A stretch of 64,000 nucleotides of DNA from Curvularia sp. ZM96 (Eukaryota; Ascomycota; Dothideomycetes; Pleosporales; Pleosporaceae), in assembly GCA_022457065.1 (NCBI GenBank), contig JAJGBQ010000006.1:682001-746000 (forward strand), read 5' to 3'. The notes under the pieces are model-generated. The model was not told where the DNA came from, made no database searches, and saw nothing but the letters and a program-made list of their open reading frames with translations. The position numbers and the translations under genes were made by a program. Position 1 is the stretch's first letter; every line of letters begins with the position of its first letter. Shown here one piece after another: positions 10,836-20,686 of the stretch.

Positions 10836-12095
10836 ATGTCCACCCAAGACCTAGCACCACCATCACCACCATCATCCCCTCCACCACAACGGCAGCGCAT
10901 CGCAGTCTCACCACCACTACCTGAACTACCACGATACTTCCACGCCACCAGGAACTACCAACCCCGCCCCATCTGCACCTGTGGCACGCCTCAAGAAAAT
11001 GCCTACTTTCAACCCCTCATCATCTGCAGAGCCCGGGCTAATAAATGCCCAATCCACTACTACCACGCAGCTTGTGTAGGAGAGGTCCCTCGTCATCCTC
11101 TCGACACCACGCCCTGGTACTGTGCGCACTGCATGTCAGACGATGTAGTTCCGACTCGTGTGTGTACCTGCGGTGATGATTCACCGTCTCTCTCCAGGCC
11201 CATAGTGCAGTGTAACCGAAAAGCAGCGTGTAGCGTTCGCTGGTACCATAGGGCGTGTGTTGGGTCTCCGGAGGAAGAGGATTGGGTTTGCGAGGAGTGT
11301 GTGAGGGAGGATAGGGAAGAGGAGGAGGAAGATGAGCGGCAGCGGCAGCAGCAGCAGCAGAAGCGACAACCAGTCCAGTTCCAGCAGCCCCAGCAGCAGC
11401 CCCAGCAGCAGCCCCAGAAGACCCAGCAGTCAAAGCAGTCAACGCAGTCTAAGCAGTTCAAGCAGTTTCAGGAGTCCCAGCCAACCCAGCAGAAGCGACA
11501 GAGAAGGCAGCACGAAGAGGGACCTGAGGACGACGAAGATTCAGAGCCTCCTTCAAACAGGGTTAAGCAACCCCAGCAAAAGCGACAAAAGCGACAGCAT
11601 CAGTATCAACCAGAAGATGACGAAGATTCAGAACCCCCTACGAAGCGGGTCAGGGAAACCCAGCAGAAGCGGCAGAAGAGATCGTACCAGGACGAACCAG
11701 AAGACGAAGACGCAGCACCTTCTAGGAAGCGTGTCCGATTTTCTCCAGACAGGGTATCCGAAGAGCCTATTACTCCCGCTGAGAGCCGTGCTGAGGCATC
11801 TCCCGAGCTCAGCGAGAGAAACCCGGAAGATCCAGGAGAGCAAGGTCCACGGGAGCAAAGCCCCGATGAGATCGAGTACTGTTTCTGCGGCAGGCCGTCA
11901 AGCATGGAGATGGTGGCTTGTGATGGGAAGCAGTGTGCACGAGAATGGTTTCACTTTGAGTGCGTGGGCATGACGGAGGAGACGGTGCCGAAGGGGAAGT
12001 GGTATTGTGATGATTGCAGTGTGGAGGTAAAGAAGGCAAAGGCAAAGGGTAGGAAGGGCGCGACGGGGGCAAGGAAGAGGAAGAGGCGAAGTTAG
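10836..12095 (+). CDS. Triple PHD-finger nuclear protein with basic/acidic tandem repeats
   Basis: Probable histone-tail reader, 419 residues, no intron. Three PHD-type zinc fingers are visible. PHD1 (about residues 48-98) begins CTCGTPQ and ends WYCAHC; PHD2 (about 110-155) begins CTCGDD and ends WVCEEC. PHD3 (about 348-395) runs from CFCGRPSSMEMVACDGKQC to GKWYCDDC and is the canonical ING/Yng-type finger, including the WFHFECVGM core. PHD1 and PHD2 have extra residues between metal ligands. Between PHD2 and PHD3 lies a glutamine-rich tract and then three 29-residue repeats, each with a KRQ(K/R)R cluster, an acidic PEDDED block and a basic RV(K/R) end. The tail KAKGRKGATGARKRKRRS is strongly basic. 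The target mark is unknown. An upstream Met at 10665 would add 57 residues but lies above the TATA box. Confidence 0.85.
   Translation: MSTQDLAPPSPPSSPPPQRQRIAVSPPLPELPRYFHATRNYQPRPICTCGTPQENAYFQPLIICRARANKCPIHYYHAACVGEVPRHPLDTTPWYCAHCMSDDVVPTRVCTCGDDSPSLSRPIVQCNRKAACSVRWYHRACVGSPEEEDWVCEECVREDREEEEEDERQRQQQQQKRQPVQFQQPQQQPQQQPQKTQQSKQSTQSKQFKQFQESQPTQQKRQRRQHEEGPEDDEDSEPPSNRVKQPQQKRQKRQHQYQPEDDEDSEPPTKRVRETQQKRQKRSYQDEPEDEDAAPSRKRVRFSPDRVSEEPITPAESRAEASPELSERNPEDPGEQGPREQSPDEIEYCFCGRPSSMEMVACDGKQCAREWFHFECVGMTEETVPKGKWYCDDCSVEVKKAKAKGRKGATGARKRKRRS
11487..11747 (+). repeat. Three tandem 87-bp units in the PHD gene
   Basis: Units begin at 11487, 11574 and 11661, each opening with codons for QQKRQ. 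The spacing is exactly 87 bp (29 codons). Units 1 and 2 share PEDDEDSEPP. Unit 3 is more diverged (PEDEDAAPS). Unit 3 is the least conserved, consistent with in-frame tandem duplication followed by drift. Confidence 0.85.
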
Positions 12096-12676
12096 GGTCT
12101 TGATGGAGCGAAATTTGTATTGATCGTTTGAGCGGAAAGCTGTACATCGCGTATTTGCTTTGGGTTTTATTTGGAGTTTAGGCTGCGATTCCCTGTTCTG
12201 AATAGATGGCTGGAGGGATGGATGCCCTTTACATCACTGTCTCATATCAAGTACAATAGTTTTGTTTTTTTCAGCGAGCAGATTGCTAGTACTAAGTTCT
12301 CAGCATTGACTCACGGGACTAGATACATGCGAATTCTCATCGTCAATGGAAAGAAATGAATGTAATTAGTACAGTGACTGCTTCGATGACTATGGAAGAA
12401 GCCGCACTCAAAAGCCTTTCCGGTTTCATATTACTCTACTCCAAACCTCCAGCGATGACATTGGTCAGACAAAGATGTGGACTCCGAAGACTCTACGCTT
12501 ACTGGCTGATTTGACCTGTACCAGTTCACTCAAGACAACATAGTGCTATCAGAGCTTACACAGCTGTCATGTAGACGAATGATGCTAGTTCAAAGTAGCA
12601 ACAAGGTAACAACCACTGTCCTGCATCAAGATCAGTCAACGTACCAGTCTAAACGCGCTTGCGGGCTGGCTGACAT
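12096..12676. other. Convergent 3' regions
   Basis: 581 bp between the stops of the PHD gene and the minus-strand secreted-protein gene. Nothing coding or structural was noticed; presumably two 3' UTRs. Confidence 0.5.
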
Positions 12677-14132
12677 CTATGGTTTGTTGAGGTATCCGTG
12701 ACGCCGCCCTTGCCAGTTCCACCTCTTCGTGATTTTCAGGGAGGTTTCTACAACCGGGGAAGTGGGGATAGCAGTGGATGCTGACGATTGCTCTACTATT
12801 GGCGTGGCAATCTGGATGATAGACGAGGCCTGTGCAATCGCGGCTGTGAGGAGAGTACTAAGTTCCGATTGCAAAACCGCTTTGGCGGTGCTAACCAGAC
12901 CGGCAGGCGAGGTGCCTGGAGCTACAACAGTGACGGGAGCGGCGGACGCTGGCGTATCTCGTGCTTCGCTGACGAGACTATTAACCTGGTTAATTAAAGG
13001 GGCGCCGATGAGCACAGCGGCAGGGACAGTAGTGGATGCTGATGGAGTACTCGAGACTTCAGTAGTAGCCTCAACAGTCTGCTTGATGGACAGAGGCTGA
13101 GTAATGACAGAAGGAAGAATGTTGGTAGATGCCGGTCGTGCAATTGTGGTTTGGCTAAGGATGGTATCGACTTGTTGAGCAGACGAGGCCTCTGAAATCA
13201 CAGCAGCAGGCGCTGACGTTGGACTTGGGGCTGTGCTGGTAGCGGGAATAAGCAGCTTTACTGACACCAATTTACTGACAGCGGTGTTAATTTCGTCGAT
13301 AATGGATGATGGAGCGGCGATAGCAGTGGGTATTGACTGAAGACTGGTGGCTTTGCTAACAACGGTATCAATCTCCTTGGCAGTCGTGGTCTCTGAAGGA
13401 CGCAGTGTTTGAATGCGAAGAGTTTGCTTGTCGTCGAAGATGTTGCGGGTAGTCGTAACTACCTTGACCGCAGCTTTGGCAGGAAGTCTGGCGTAGACTA
13501 TTTTCTGGCGTTAGAATATGCTTGTAAAAATTACAATATTTTGAGAGTAGAAGCAAACGTACTGTTGGAAGCTCGGACAGCAGTCCTGAAGGCTTCACCA
13601 TTGGCATCCTCGGGACCAAGGTATTGACCGAGATTGGTACAGTTGGAAAGAGGAACAGGCTCAGAGTAGAGAGCACAAATGGTACTGAAGACGGCCTTGG
13701 GATTAGGACATCCAGCGCCTGGGACTACGCTAGGCTCACGCTGGACATAGATGTTGACTTTGGGTAAGATCAGTAAAGGGGTGCACTTGGGAGCTAGAGG
13801 TGTAACTCACAGGCATCGCAGCCACGATGAGCATCACATATGTCGGCGCAGGCCTGGACGTCATACGTCTCTAGTTTGGAGTACAGCATGTACTTGGATG
13901 AGCTGATTGCACAGTTCCCGTTTGCTAGTCCCATTTCATATCCAGTAGGTACTCGAGCGCTCAAGGCTATCGAACTGTAGCCGGTCCATCCATTGAAGCC
14001 AGCAAGAGTGTTGACAAGGGGCGCAGGGGCAGTGTTTCCTGAGTTGGGAGCACAAGGACCATTGGGATCTCGAGCTGCAACACCAGCAAACGTTGTGCCA
14101 ATGAAGGCGGGCGCGATGAAGGTTGCCTTCAT
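12677..14132 (-). CDS. Secreted protein with cysteine-rich head and low-complexity Ser/Thr/Ala tail
   Basis: Predicted extracellular or wall-associated protein of unknown function. Exons are 14132..13811, 13757..13563 and 13497..12677 (introns 53 and 65 bp), giving 445 residues. Residues 1-20 (MKATFIAPAFIGTTFAGVAA) form a signal peptide. The head (about 21-190) has paired cysteines and the phrase ACADICDAHRGCDAFNIYVQREPSV, completed across the first splice. The pattern C-x3-C-x5-C followed by FNIYxxRxPSVxPG is familiar from fungal secreted proteins of unknown role. The tail (about 200-430) is rich in Ser, Thr, Ala, Val and Pro and holds four diverged copies of (E/Q)(I/V)(D/N)(T/S)xxS, starting at nucleotides 13375, 13294, 13174 and 12988. 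Such tails are often O-glycosylated (inference). No GPI-anchor signal is obvious; the end is basic (KRWNWQGRRHGY). Confidence 0.78.
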
Positions 14133-14850
14133 GCTGAGGTTGAGGAAGAAGCGAAAGACGAGGGGAATAAAGCCAAGTAAAGCTAAGATCTGTATAGGTA
14201 AAGATGAATGTCTAATAGCTTTGAACTTTAAGTAGCAACAAGAGAAACCTTATCCAGTAAATTGTAGCCATGATTAAGAGAGGGACGGCTTCGACCATGT
14301 CTTGCTATGGATACTGTGACGTGCTGAGCGTATACCAGCTACGTTGATAGCAAGCTTTCTTACTTGTGCCACTTGGCGTTCTCAACAAGACGTAGGTTTT
14401 CTAATGTTTGTCATGTTACTGGATGAAGGTGTCGGGACTGTTTTCGAGCATGTTCCATTATCAGTGTACGAAGTTGGTAGGGTTTGGGAGCCTGGTAGCA
14501 AGGACCGATGGTAGCTGGCCAGACTGCCGAAGGTACCGCTCCTGTAGTAGAAGAATGTTCACATATCCGAACAGGTAGCATAGAAATAGGTGAGAGGGTA
14601 AAATGATCTCATGTATGAAGCCAGACGTCGGTGGCATACGTAAGGAATAAATCAGCAAGGCAGGGCAAGCCGTGCGGCTCATGTTAGTAACGCAGTAATG
14701 CAGACTTCAAGCCGAAGATTTCTGTACCATGGTGTTCTGACAATACCGAAGTCCCAAAACTCAATTCTGGACAAAGTGGACGAATAAACGGAACGAAAAC
14801 ACCCAAACTATTGATGACGTAATACCCGTTGCCGAACTTCCGCTTCAGCC
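14133..14850. other. Divergent intergenic region
   Basis: 718 bp between the start codons of the secreted protein (minus) and the next plus-strand gene; presumed promoters. Only short open frames without protein character are present. Confidence 0.5.
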
Positions 14851-15765
14851 ATGTTGGCGGCACCTCCCGACGACATCCTACTCGCCCTCGTCCTTGCCAT
14901 AATGTCAACGACTACTGTGCAACCCGACGCCGAGTCTTCTCAGCACTCGTCCCTGGGAAATCATCAAAAAAACTCTCCCTTCTTCGAGCCGCTGCCATGG
15001 ACTGCTTGGTCGACCACCGCTGCGGCCAACGCGCTCGGTCGCGATATCGCTAGCATGAACTCCACTATATTCGCAGATCTTCAGGGTCTATCGTCCATAC
15101 CACGGGTATATGCTGCTCTCTTCCATCGTACGCGCACCTTTGCCGCCACAGTGCGCCAGCTGGTCAGAATCTCGCCCAGCATGTGGACACAGGCAGGCTG
15201 CCTACTTGTAGACTGGGGCGTGCATGTTCTGCGCCATCCAGAAATCGGACTTGAGCGTTTCCTGAATAGTCAGCGCGAGAGCTTGTATTGGATCTTGGAT
15301 GATGCCCTGTTGAGAATCTGTCTCGACCAATGGGATCCACCGCAATCTCCTCTTGCCCCGTCCTCGCCCACCCAGGGTTGCACTTCGTCAACATTATCGG
15401 CTTCAATAGCTGTTCCGTGGGACATGGCGACGAGACCTATTGTCCACTCGCTGTCAAATGCTCAGACTCTAGTGCCACTATGGGACCGGCAGGATATGGA
15501 AGAGACCAGAAAATGGAGGACCTCCATCTGCGAGTGCACTTCGTTCGAAAGCTTCGAGGCTGGCTGGTTCCGTCGCTCGAAGAAATTCCTTAGAGAGAGT
15601 ACCAGGCTCTATGAGATATGGAGGACTATGAGACGTGCCGGCAAAGGCCAGTTGCCTGCCGAGCTGGCGAACGTAATCGTAGAAGATGTGGCTGCGTATG
15701 AGAATTTGCCCCTGGGGGATCTGAGAGAGCTGTACTTTCCATCACAAAAGCATGCATTTAATTGA
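14851..15765 (+). CDS. Hypothetical fungal protein, 304 aa
   Basis: I do not recognise a named family. One exon. The frame begins MLAAPPDDILLALVLAIMSTTT; a second Met 17 codons later is an alternative start. The body is mostly helical in character, with an aromatic, charged centre (PSMWTQAGCLLVDWGVHVLRH, RESLYWILDDALLRICLDQWD) and a conserved-looking end: LPAELANVIVEDVAAYE, then LPLGDLRELYFPS. No signal peptide cleavage context, zinc site or catalytic motif is seen. The even, serine- and leucine-rich composition and the intact 304-codon frame support a real gene, probably lineage-specific. Its stop lies only 38 bp from the stop of the convergent dehydrogenase gene. Confidence 0.65.
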   Translation: MLAAPPDDILLALVLAIMSTTTVQPDAESSQHSSLGNHQKNSPFFEPLPWTAWSTTAAANALGRDIASMNSTIFADLQGLSSIPRVYAALFHRTRTFAATVRQLVRISPSMWTQAGCLLVDWGVHVLRHPEIGLERFLNSQRESLYWILDDALLRICLDQWDPPQSPLAPSSPTQGCTSSTLSASIAVPWDMATRPIVHSLSNAQTLVPLWDRQDMEETRKWRTSICECTSFESFEAGWFRRSKKFLRESTRLYEIWRTMRRAGKGQLPAELANVIVEDVAAYENLPLGDLRELYFPSQKHAFN

Positions 15766-15803
15766 AGCGACGATCAAAAATAAAAAGTTTGGCAAAATTC
15801 ATC

Positions 15804-17157
15804 TTACGGAGCCGCTCCGCCCTTTGCAGCCTCCAGAATGGCAACCACATCATCCTTTCCGCCAATACCCTCCATCGCCCCAAACACATCCGTCATGGTG
15901 CTCTCAGCCACTTTGTCAATGTCTTCTTGCTTCTCCACGCCAGCTTCTTTCAGCGTACTCGGTAGTCCAAGGTATTTGACAAAGTTGTGGACTGCATCTG
16001 GCAGCTCGGTCTCCTCGATGTACAGGGCCCTATTCCAAATCTTCAGAATACGTTGCTGAACCTCCTTCTGCTTATCTGACTTGGAAGCAGTATACCGTAG
16101 GACAGGGGCTAGCATGATGCAAGAGGTGACGCCATGCATGACGCCGCATATGCTACCTAGCTGGTGGCCAATGGCATGTGAAAGACCCATGGGAATATTC
16201 CATCGGATGAGCCCCATCATAGCATTTCGAGCTCCGAGCTGACAGTTTGCTATACCCTCCAACACTACCGAATGCTTCTCGTTGCTCTCTCCCTCTTTAT
16301 AGTCCCTCAGTCCTTTCAAAAGGGTCCCAAGAGATTCTTCCATGTGGTAAAAGATCTGTTCAGTACACTTTTCACTCAGCATCTAGAACAGAGGCATGGT
16401 CAGCATTGTTCCGAAAGTTTTTCTAGAAAGGAGCAACACTTACTGTTTCGATGCAGTGATCTATCGCACGCACACCACTTGCAAGCCACAGTTTTCTTGG
16501 TGATGTAGCCGCTATCTCAGGGTCCAGGAGAATAAGATTCGGGGCTGCATGTTCGCTCTCAAAGTGTTGCTTTTTATGTGTCTGAGGATTTGTTGCCGAT
16601 GAGTTTGCATTCCACTCGCTTGCAGAAAGACTCGTTGGTACGACGATCAATTTGATAGCTGGATCTTTCAAGCCATCTGCCTTTCCCTTCTCTTGGTCCA
16701 CTAGAGCCTCCATTGCTTCTACTGTCAGGTTGTCCTTAGCAAGGTTCGCGTGCATCAAGCAAGCGATCTTGCTTGCGTCTGAGTAGCTGCTGCTTCCGAT
16801 GCTAACCAAACAATCCACCTCGTTCTCATGTATCAACCTCGTTATCTCTAGCACATCTTCATATGGTGAATGCGCGCCAACACCGGACTTGATGGCCACA
16901 ATCCAAGACCCCAATTTCTCTTTCAGTCGCTGGATAACATCAGTGTTCTCATCGAGTGCTTTGGAATGCACTATAAGTAATCTTTGACAGCTCCATGTAC
17001 CAATAGCCTGGACAATGTCCTGAAGATATTCCGCGTTTAGGATTGCGTTGTAGCCTTTTCGATTTGGGATTGGCAGTTGCTGGATTGTGTGCCTTTCACG
17101 AAGGACGCCTTGGTTGATGGATTGAGACATTTCTATCTGTTGTGCTGGAGAAAACAC
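15804..17157 (-). CDS. Iron-containing alcohol dehydrogenase, maleylacetate reductase-like
   Basis: NAD(P)-dependent oxidoreductase of the Fe-ADH superfamily; maleylacetate reductases of this fold act late in aromatic-ring degradation, but the substrate here is unknown. Two exons, 17157..16444 and 16382..15804, with a 61-bp intron (GTAAGT to TTCTAG), give 430 residues, or 421 if translation starts at the Met at 17130. The dinucleotide-binding half carries LVSIGSSSYSDASKIAC, a variant of the usual GGGSxxDxxK loop in which the first glycines are replaced. The metal half shows AIDHCIET just before the splice and GLSHAIGHQLGS then GVMHG, supplying the expected histidine ligands (about residues 307, 311 and 321). 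The ending EAAKGGAAP is intact. It is convergent with the 304-aa hypothetical. Confidence 0.87.
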
Positions 17158-18501
17158 TGTTGTCTTCTCTTGTCCAGGTTCGCATGATTCTGATTATATT
17201 CCCAAGTTCATGGCGGGGCAGGGCATGCCATTGTAATAATATGCGGTGGCTCTGACGAAAGTCTTACCTCATACCTGTTTGGGCTCTCCCATCCAAGCCC
17301 CGGATACTGCAATTCGTATCGAATCGGCACATGCTGGGATTCGTTGTTGTATCCAGTCGTCACATCATCTGTTTGAGTTGCTATGCTTGGGATCTTCGGT
17401 CATGCTTAGATATGACCTCAGCCTCAAACTTTAAGTCAACGTCGGCTTTTGGTACCACAAAGAATGGCGGCAGTTAGAGAACACGTAACCCCCTGAGTTA
17501 ATTCGCTGTCGTGCCATGACAATCATTCGCCAGGCGCCCCTTGCAGGCTTTGTAGTTGCCAGCTCCGAAGCCGTCTTGTACCGCATAGTTGGGCTCGTGT
17601 GCAGCATCAGTAGCAGGGATAGCCTATGCAGAGCAGGCTACTTTCAGCTAAAACCCTGGAACGCCATGTAAGTGTGTGGATCCACCTCACGCCGTTCACC
17701 GGTTGTGTAATTCGTGGACTTTTTGTATCCTCACCCTCAGCTCAGACACATGCGATGGCCACTAGAAAACAGCAGCAGGGTTTCCGAGCGACCATGAGGT
17801 GACTCAAAAACCCTGCAGTTCTTGCTTTTCTGACAAGATCGCAATGAAAATCAATGCAGGGCGCGCAGTACAACGAGGTTGGCGGTTGAGGCGGACATTG
17901 CTAGTTAAGGTGGGCGAAGCCAATGACGTCAGGTGCTGCTCATCCCAAATGCACAATACCGTTGAAGTTACATTTTCCGGAGGCCAAGTCACGAAACATG
18001 TTCTCGTGCTGGGAAAGCCTGCTTGCCTCGTATTCACACTACCGTAGCCCTCCGATTCAGCGCTCGTTATCTCGGCAATGGAGACCGGGTTACTAAGCCT
18101 ATCGGTTTGCAGCCAGCACAGTACTTTCTCCGCGGCAGAGCCACCCCTAGCATTGTAGCATAACACTTGAATTCGTTGCCTAGAAAAGAATTTCATGCAG
18201 CATGGCTTACTCATCGAGGATTGATGTCAGTGGACCAGAAATATACACCCGTATATAGCGAGAAAAGAAATGGTTGGTTTTCAACTCGGTATCTCGGTGT
18301 CTCGGTGTCTCGCGACAACATGAGAATTTCAGGGTCATACAGAATTTGGCGCATGCAAACACCCAACAACGAGATTTATAAAGTAGATAAATGTTTGTAG
18401 AATGAATAGCACACAAGCATTCAAACTGAGCAACGAACACTCCAAAAAATCAACATTCTTCAATACCCACACACAGTAATCAAATTCTTCTAATCACCAA
18501 C
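17158..18501. other. Divergent intergenic region with TATA box and 8-bp tandem repeat
   Basis: 1,344 bp between two divergent oxidoreductase genes. Near the right gene a TATAAA lies at 18377-18382, about 120 nt before its ATG. Three and a half copies of an 8-bp unit (TCGGTRTC) sit at 18286-18313. A minus-strand open frame of 136 codons (17804-18214) has no recognisable features and is not called. Confidence 0.5.
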
Positions 18502-19551
18502 ATGGCAACTTCCTCCATACCCAAAACACAACGTGCCATCCTCTTCAACAAACTCTCATCCTCCCTTTCCCTCACCACTTCAGCACCCGTACCGGCTCCC
18601 GACCCATCCTCCCTCATCATCCGCGTCCACAGCACCGCAATCACAAACGGGGAGCTAACATGGGCACCCTTCCTCAACTGGGACGAGACCCACATTCCAT
18701 GCTACGACGTTACCGGCACCGTTGTCGCTCTCCCCACCAACCCAACCACGAGCCACAACTTCCGCATCGGTGACCGCGTCTACGGCCGCATCTGGGCTGA
18801 CCGTGAGGGCGCTGCCTGCGAATACACTTCCCTGCTCCTCTCAGAAGCAGCTCTCCTGCCCAAGGAGTTGGATATGCAGAATGCAGCCGTGATTCCCATG
18901 AGCGCACATACAGCGTGGCAGGCCTTGTTTGAACAGGGGCTGCTCACTGGCTCCTTTTCGCCAACGTCTGTACCACATGTTGATGGCGAGACTGGTGAAG
19001 CGGTGCTGAACCAGGCTCGAGGCAAGAGAGTCCTGGTCCTCGGTGCTGCAGGTGGCGTGGGCATCTTGGCGGTGCAGATGGCAAAGTTAGCTGGCGCATG
19101 GGTGGCTGGCACTGCTGGGCCGCGCAACAAGGCGTTTCTGGAGGAGTTGGGTGTGGACCACGTGATTGACTACACAAAGACGAGCGTCAAGGAATACGTG
19201 CAGCAACAATCCGATAGCGCGGAGGCGAAATTTGATCTCGTCCTCGACTGTGTGGGCGGCGAGGCGATGATGGATGGTTGGTACGGTGTCAAAGACTATG
19301 GAGCGTATATCAGTATTGTTCCGGGCTTCAAAGAGCCCGAAGAGGGGAAGCCTGTCGGGGTCAAGAGCAAATGGTTTGTTATGGAATCCAGGGGAGAGGA
19401 TTTGGAGCGCATTAGCAAGTTCTTCGCAAAGGGTATGCTGAAGGCCGCCGTGGATAGCGTGTGGAAGTTCGAGGAGTATGAAAAGGCGTTTGAAAAGACT
19501 GCGAGTGGACATGCGAGGGGAAAGGTTGTGATGAGAATTGCAAATGAGTAG
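18502..19551 (+). CDS. Zinc-type medium-chain dehydrogenase/reductase (quinone-oxidoreductase-like)
   Basis: NADPH-dependent oxidoreductase of the MDR superfamily, 349 residues, no intron. Residues about 30-110 form the GroES-like domain, with the phrases PCYDVTGTVVALP and FRIGDRVYGRIW. The Rossmann domain carries GKRVLVLGAAGGVGILAVQMAKL (NADP-binding AxxGxxG) near residues 173-195, then GVDHVIDYT. The zinc ligands of true alcohol dehydrogenases are not apparent, so it belongs with the zinc-free quinone-reductase/RTN4IP1-like group. The end EKAFEKTASGHARGKVVMRI is the typical C-terminal segment. The start lies 120 nt after a TATAAA and directly after CACCAAC. Substrate unknown. Confidence 0.88.
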   Translation: MATSSIPKTQRAILFNKLSSSLSLTTSAPVPAPDPSSLIIRVHSTAITNGELTWAPFLNWDETHIPCYDVTGTVVALPTNPTTSHNFRIGDRVYGRIWADREGAACEYTSLLLSEAALLPKELDMQNAAVIPMSAHTAWQALFEQGLLTGSFSPTSVPHVDGETGEAVLNQARGKRVLVLGAAGGVGILAVQMAKLAGAWVAGTAGPRNKAFLEELGVDHVIDYTKTSVKEYVQQQSDSAEAKFDLVLDCVGGEAMMDGWYGVKDYGAYISIVPGFKEPEEGKPVGVKSKWFVMESRGEDLERISKFFAKGMLKAAVDSVWKFEEYEKAFEKTASGHARGKVVMRIANE

Positions 19552-19742
19552 GGACCGAAAAGCCAGAGGGCAAAATGTGGAAGGTTATGGGATTGTTTTC
19601 TGCTAGTAGACTGACTTGTAGTTTTGTGCCGTAGTAATATAGATTAATCGTAAAACCCACGTCGTATTTCGCGCTCCCTGTTGAAGTATGCGCATAGGTA
19701 TCCTCGTCATCCATCCATGAAATCTGTCTTTACCTCGGAGGC

Positions 19743-20441
19743 CTACTCGTCGGTAAATGCGGCATACTCCTCCTTGGTCATGGTCTTTCCGCTCGGCTCT
19801 CCCGACACTTGAATCTTTGCGATCCAGGCGTCGCCCTCAGGGTCCTTGTTCACATTGCCTGGAGTGCTCTCCAGCTCCCCGTTGACTTCAGTGACGACAC
19901 CAGAGACGGGTGTGAGGATGTCCGAAGCCGACTTCACCGACTCAACAGACCCGATTGCGTCACCCTCGCTGACATCCGTGTCGACCTGGGGAAGCTCGAT
20001 GTAGACGACGTCACCAAGCGCTTTGGCGGCGTATTCTGAGATACCCAGAGTACCTGAACCGCAACTTGTTAGCTTGCACAAATCAAGGGCTACGTCTGCG
20101 CAGCGGAAATTGGGCAAAAAGGCATCTAGGGATTGAGAATGCGGGGAATGTGGGGATATTGAAATAGAATCGACATACATGTCTTGCCGTCAGCAGACAT
20201 CTCAATCCACTCGTGATCCTCGGTGTACTTCTTCTCCTTGACTGTGCAACTCGTCAGCCCATCCCACTAAACGTCTTCTCGCGACTCAATTGCGCTGAGG
20301 AAATTGCGTACGTGCGGCAGATACCGAGAATAGCCGTTGCTTTTGGGCAAACTGCGACCTCTGGCAAACAAAGGTCGGCCTCTTCGCAGCCACCGAAGTG
20401 AATTGGCGGGCAGCGCGAGCAATTGAGATTCTGGCAGCCAT
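19743..20441 (-). CDS. GCV3: Glycine cleavage system H protein, mitochondrial
   Basis: Lipoyl-carrying protein that shuttles the aminomethyl intermediate between the P, T and L proteins of the glycine decarboxylase complex in the matrix. Exons 20441..20312, 20241..20179 and 20053..19743 (introns 70 and 125 bp) give 167 residues. The first 40 or so residues, MAARISIARAARQFTSVAAK onward, are basic and lack acidic residues, as in a mitochondrial presequence. The mature part starts KEKKYTEDHEWIEM. The second splice rebuilds GKTCTLGISEYAAKALGD. The lipoylated lysine is K105 in GSVESVKSASD. The whole H domain is present. It is divergent from the mitoribosomal gene MRP17, with 245 bp between start codons. 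Confidence 0.95.
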
Positions 20442-20686
20442 TTTCTGCAGTGAATTGGTATCTCTGGGTGTGTAGAGAATAGAAAATTAGCAAGTGAGGA
20501 AGTGGAAGATAGGGCAAGGTGATAGTGATGCGGCGCGCGCCAAGACATAGCAAAAAAAGTGGAGCTCCTCCGCGGTTTAGCGGAAAGGTTGGCCGCTTTC
20601 GAACACTTTTTGCGACGGAGAGAGCCATTGAGCAAGCGCACCCATCTGCCAAACCAACGCAACCCGCGCGCAATTCGACGCCAAAC
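20442..20686. promoter_or_regulatory. Bidirectional promoter of two mitochondrial-protein genes
   Basis: The 245-bp spacer between the GCV3 and MRP17 start codons is the only non-coding DNA available for both promoters. Co-regulation is inferred from the geometry and from both products acting in mitochondria. Confidence 0.5.

Noticed and set aside
11332..11973. 213-codon serine-rich frame in another phase of the PHD gene
   Set aside because: Composition arises from CAG/AGC-rich coding DNA; the PHD-finger frame explains the sequence.
17804..18214. 136-codon minus-strand frame between two oxidoreductases
   Set aside because: No domain, low-quality start and no leader features.
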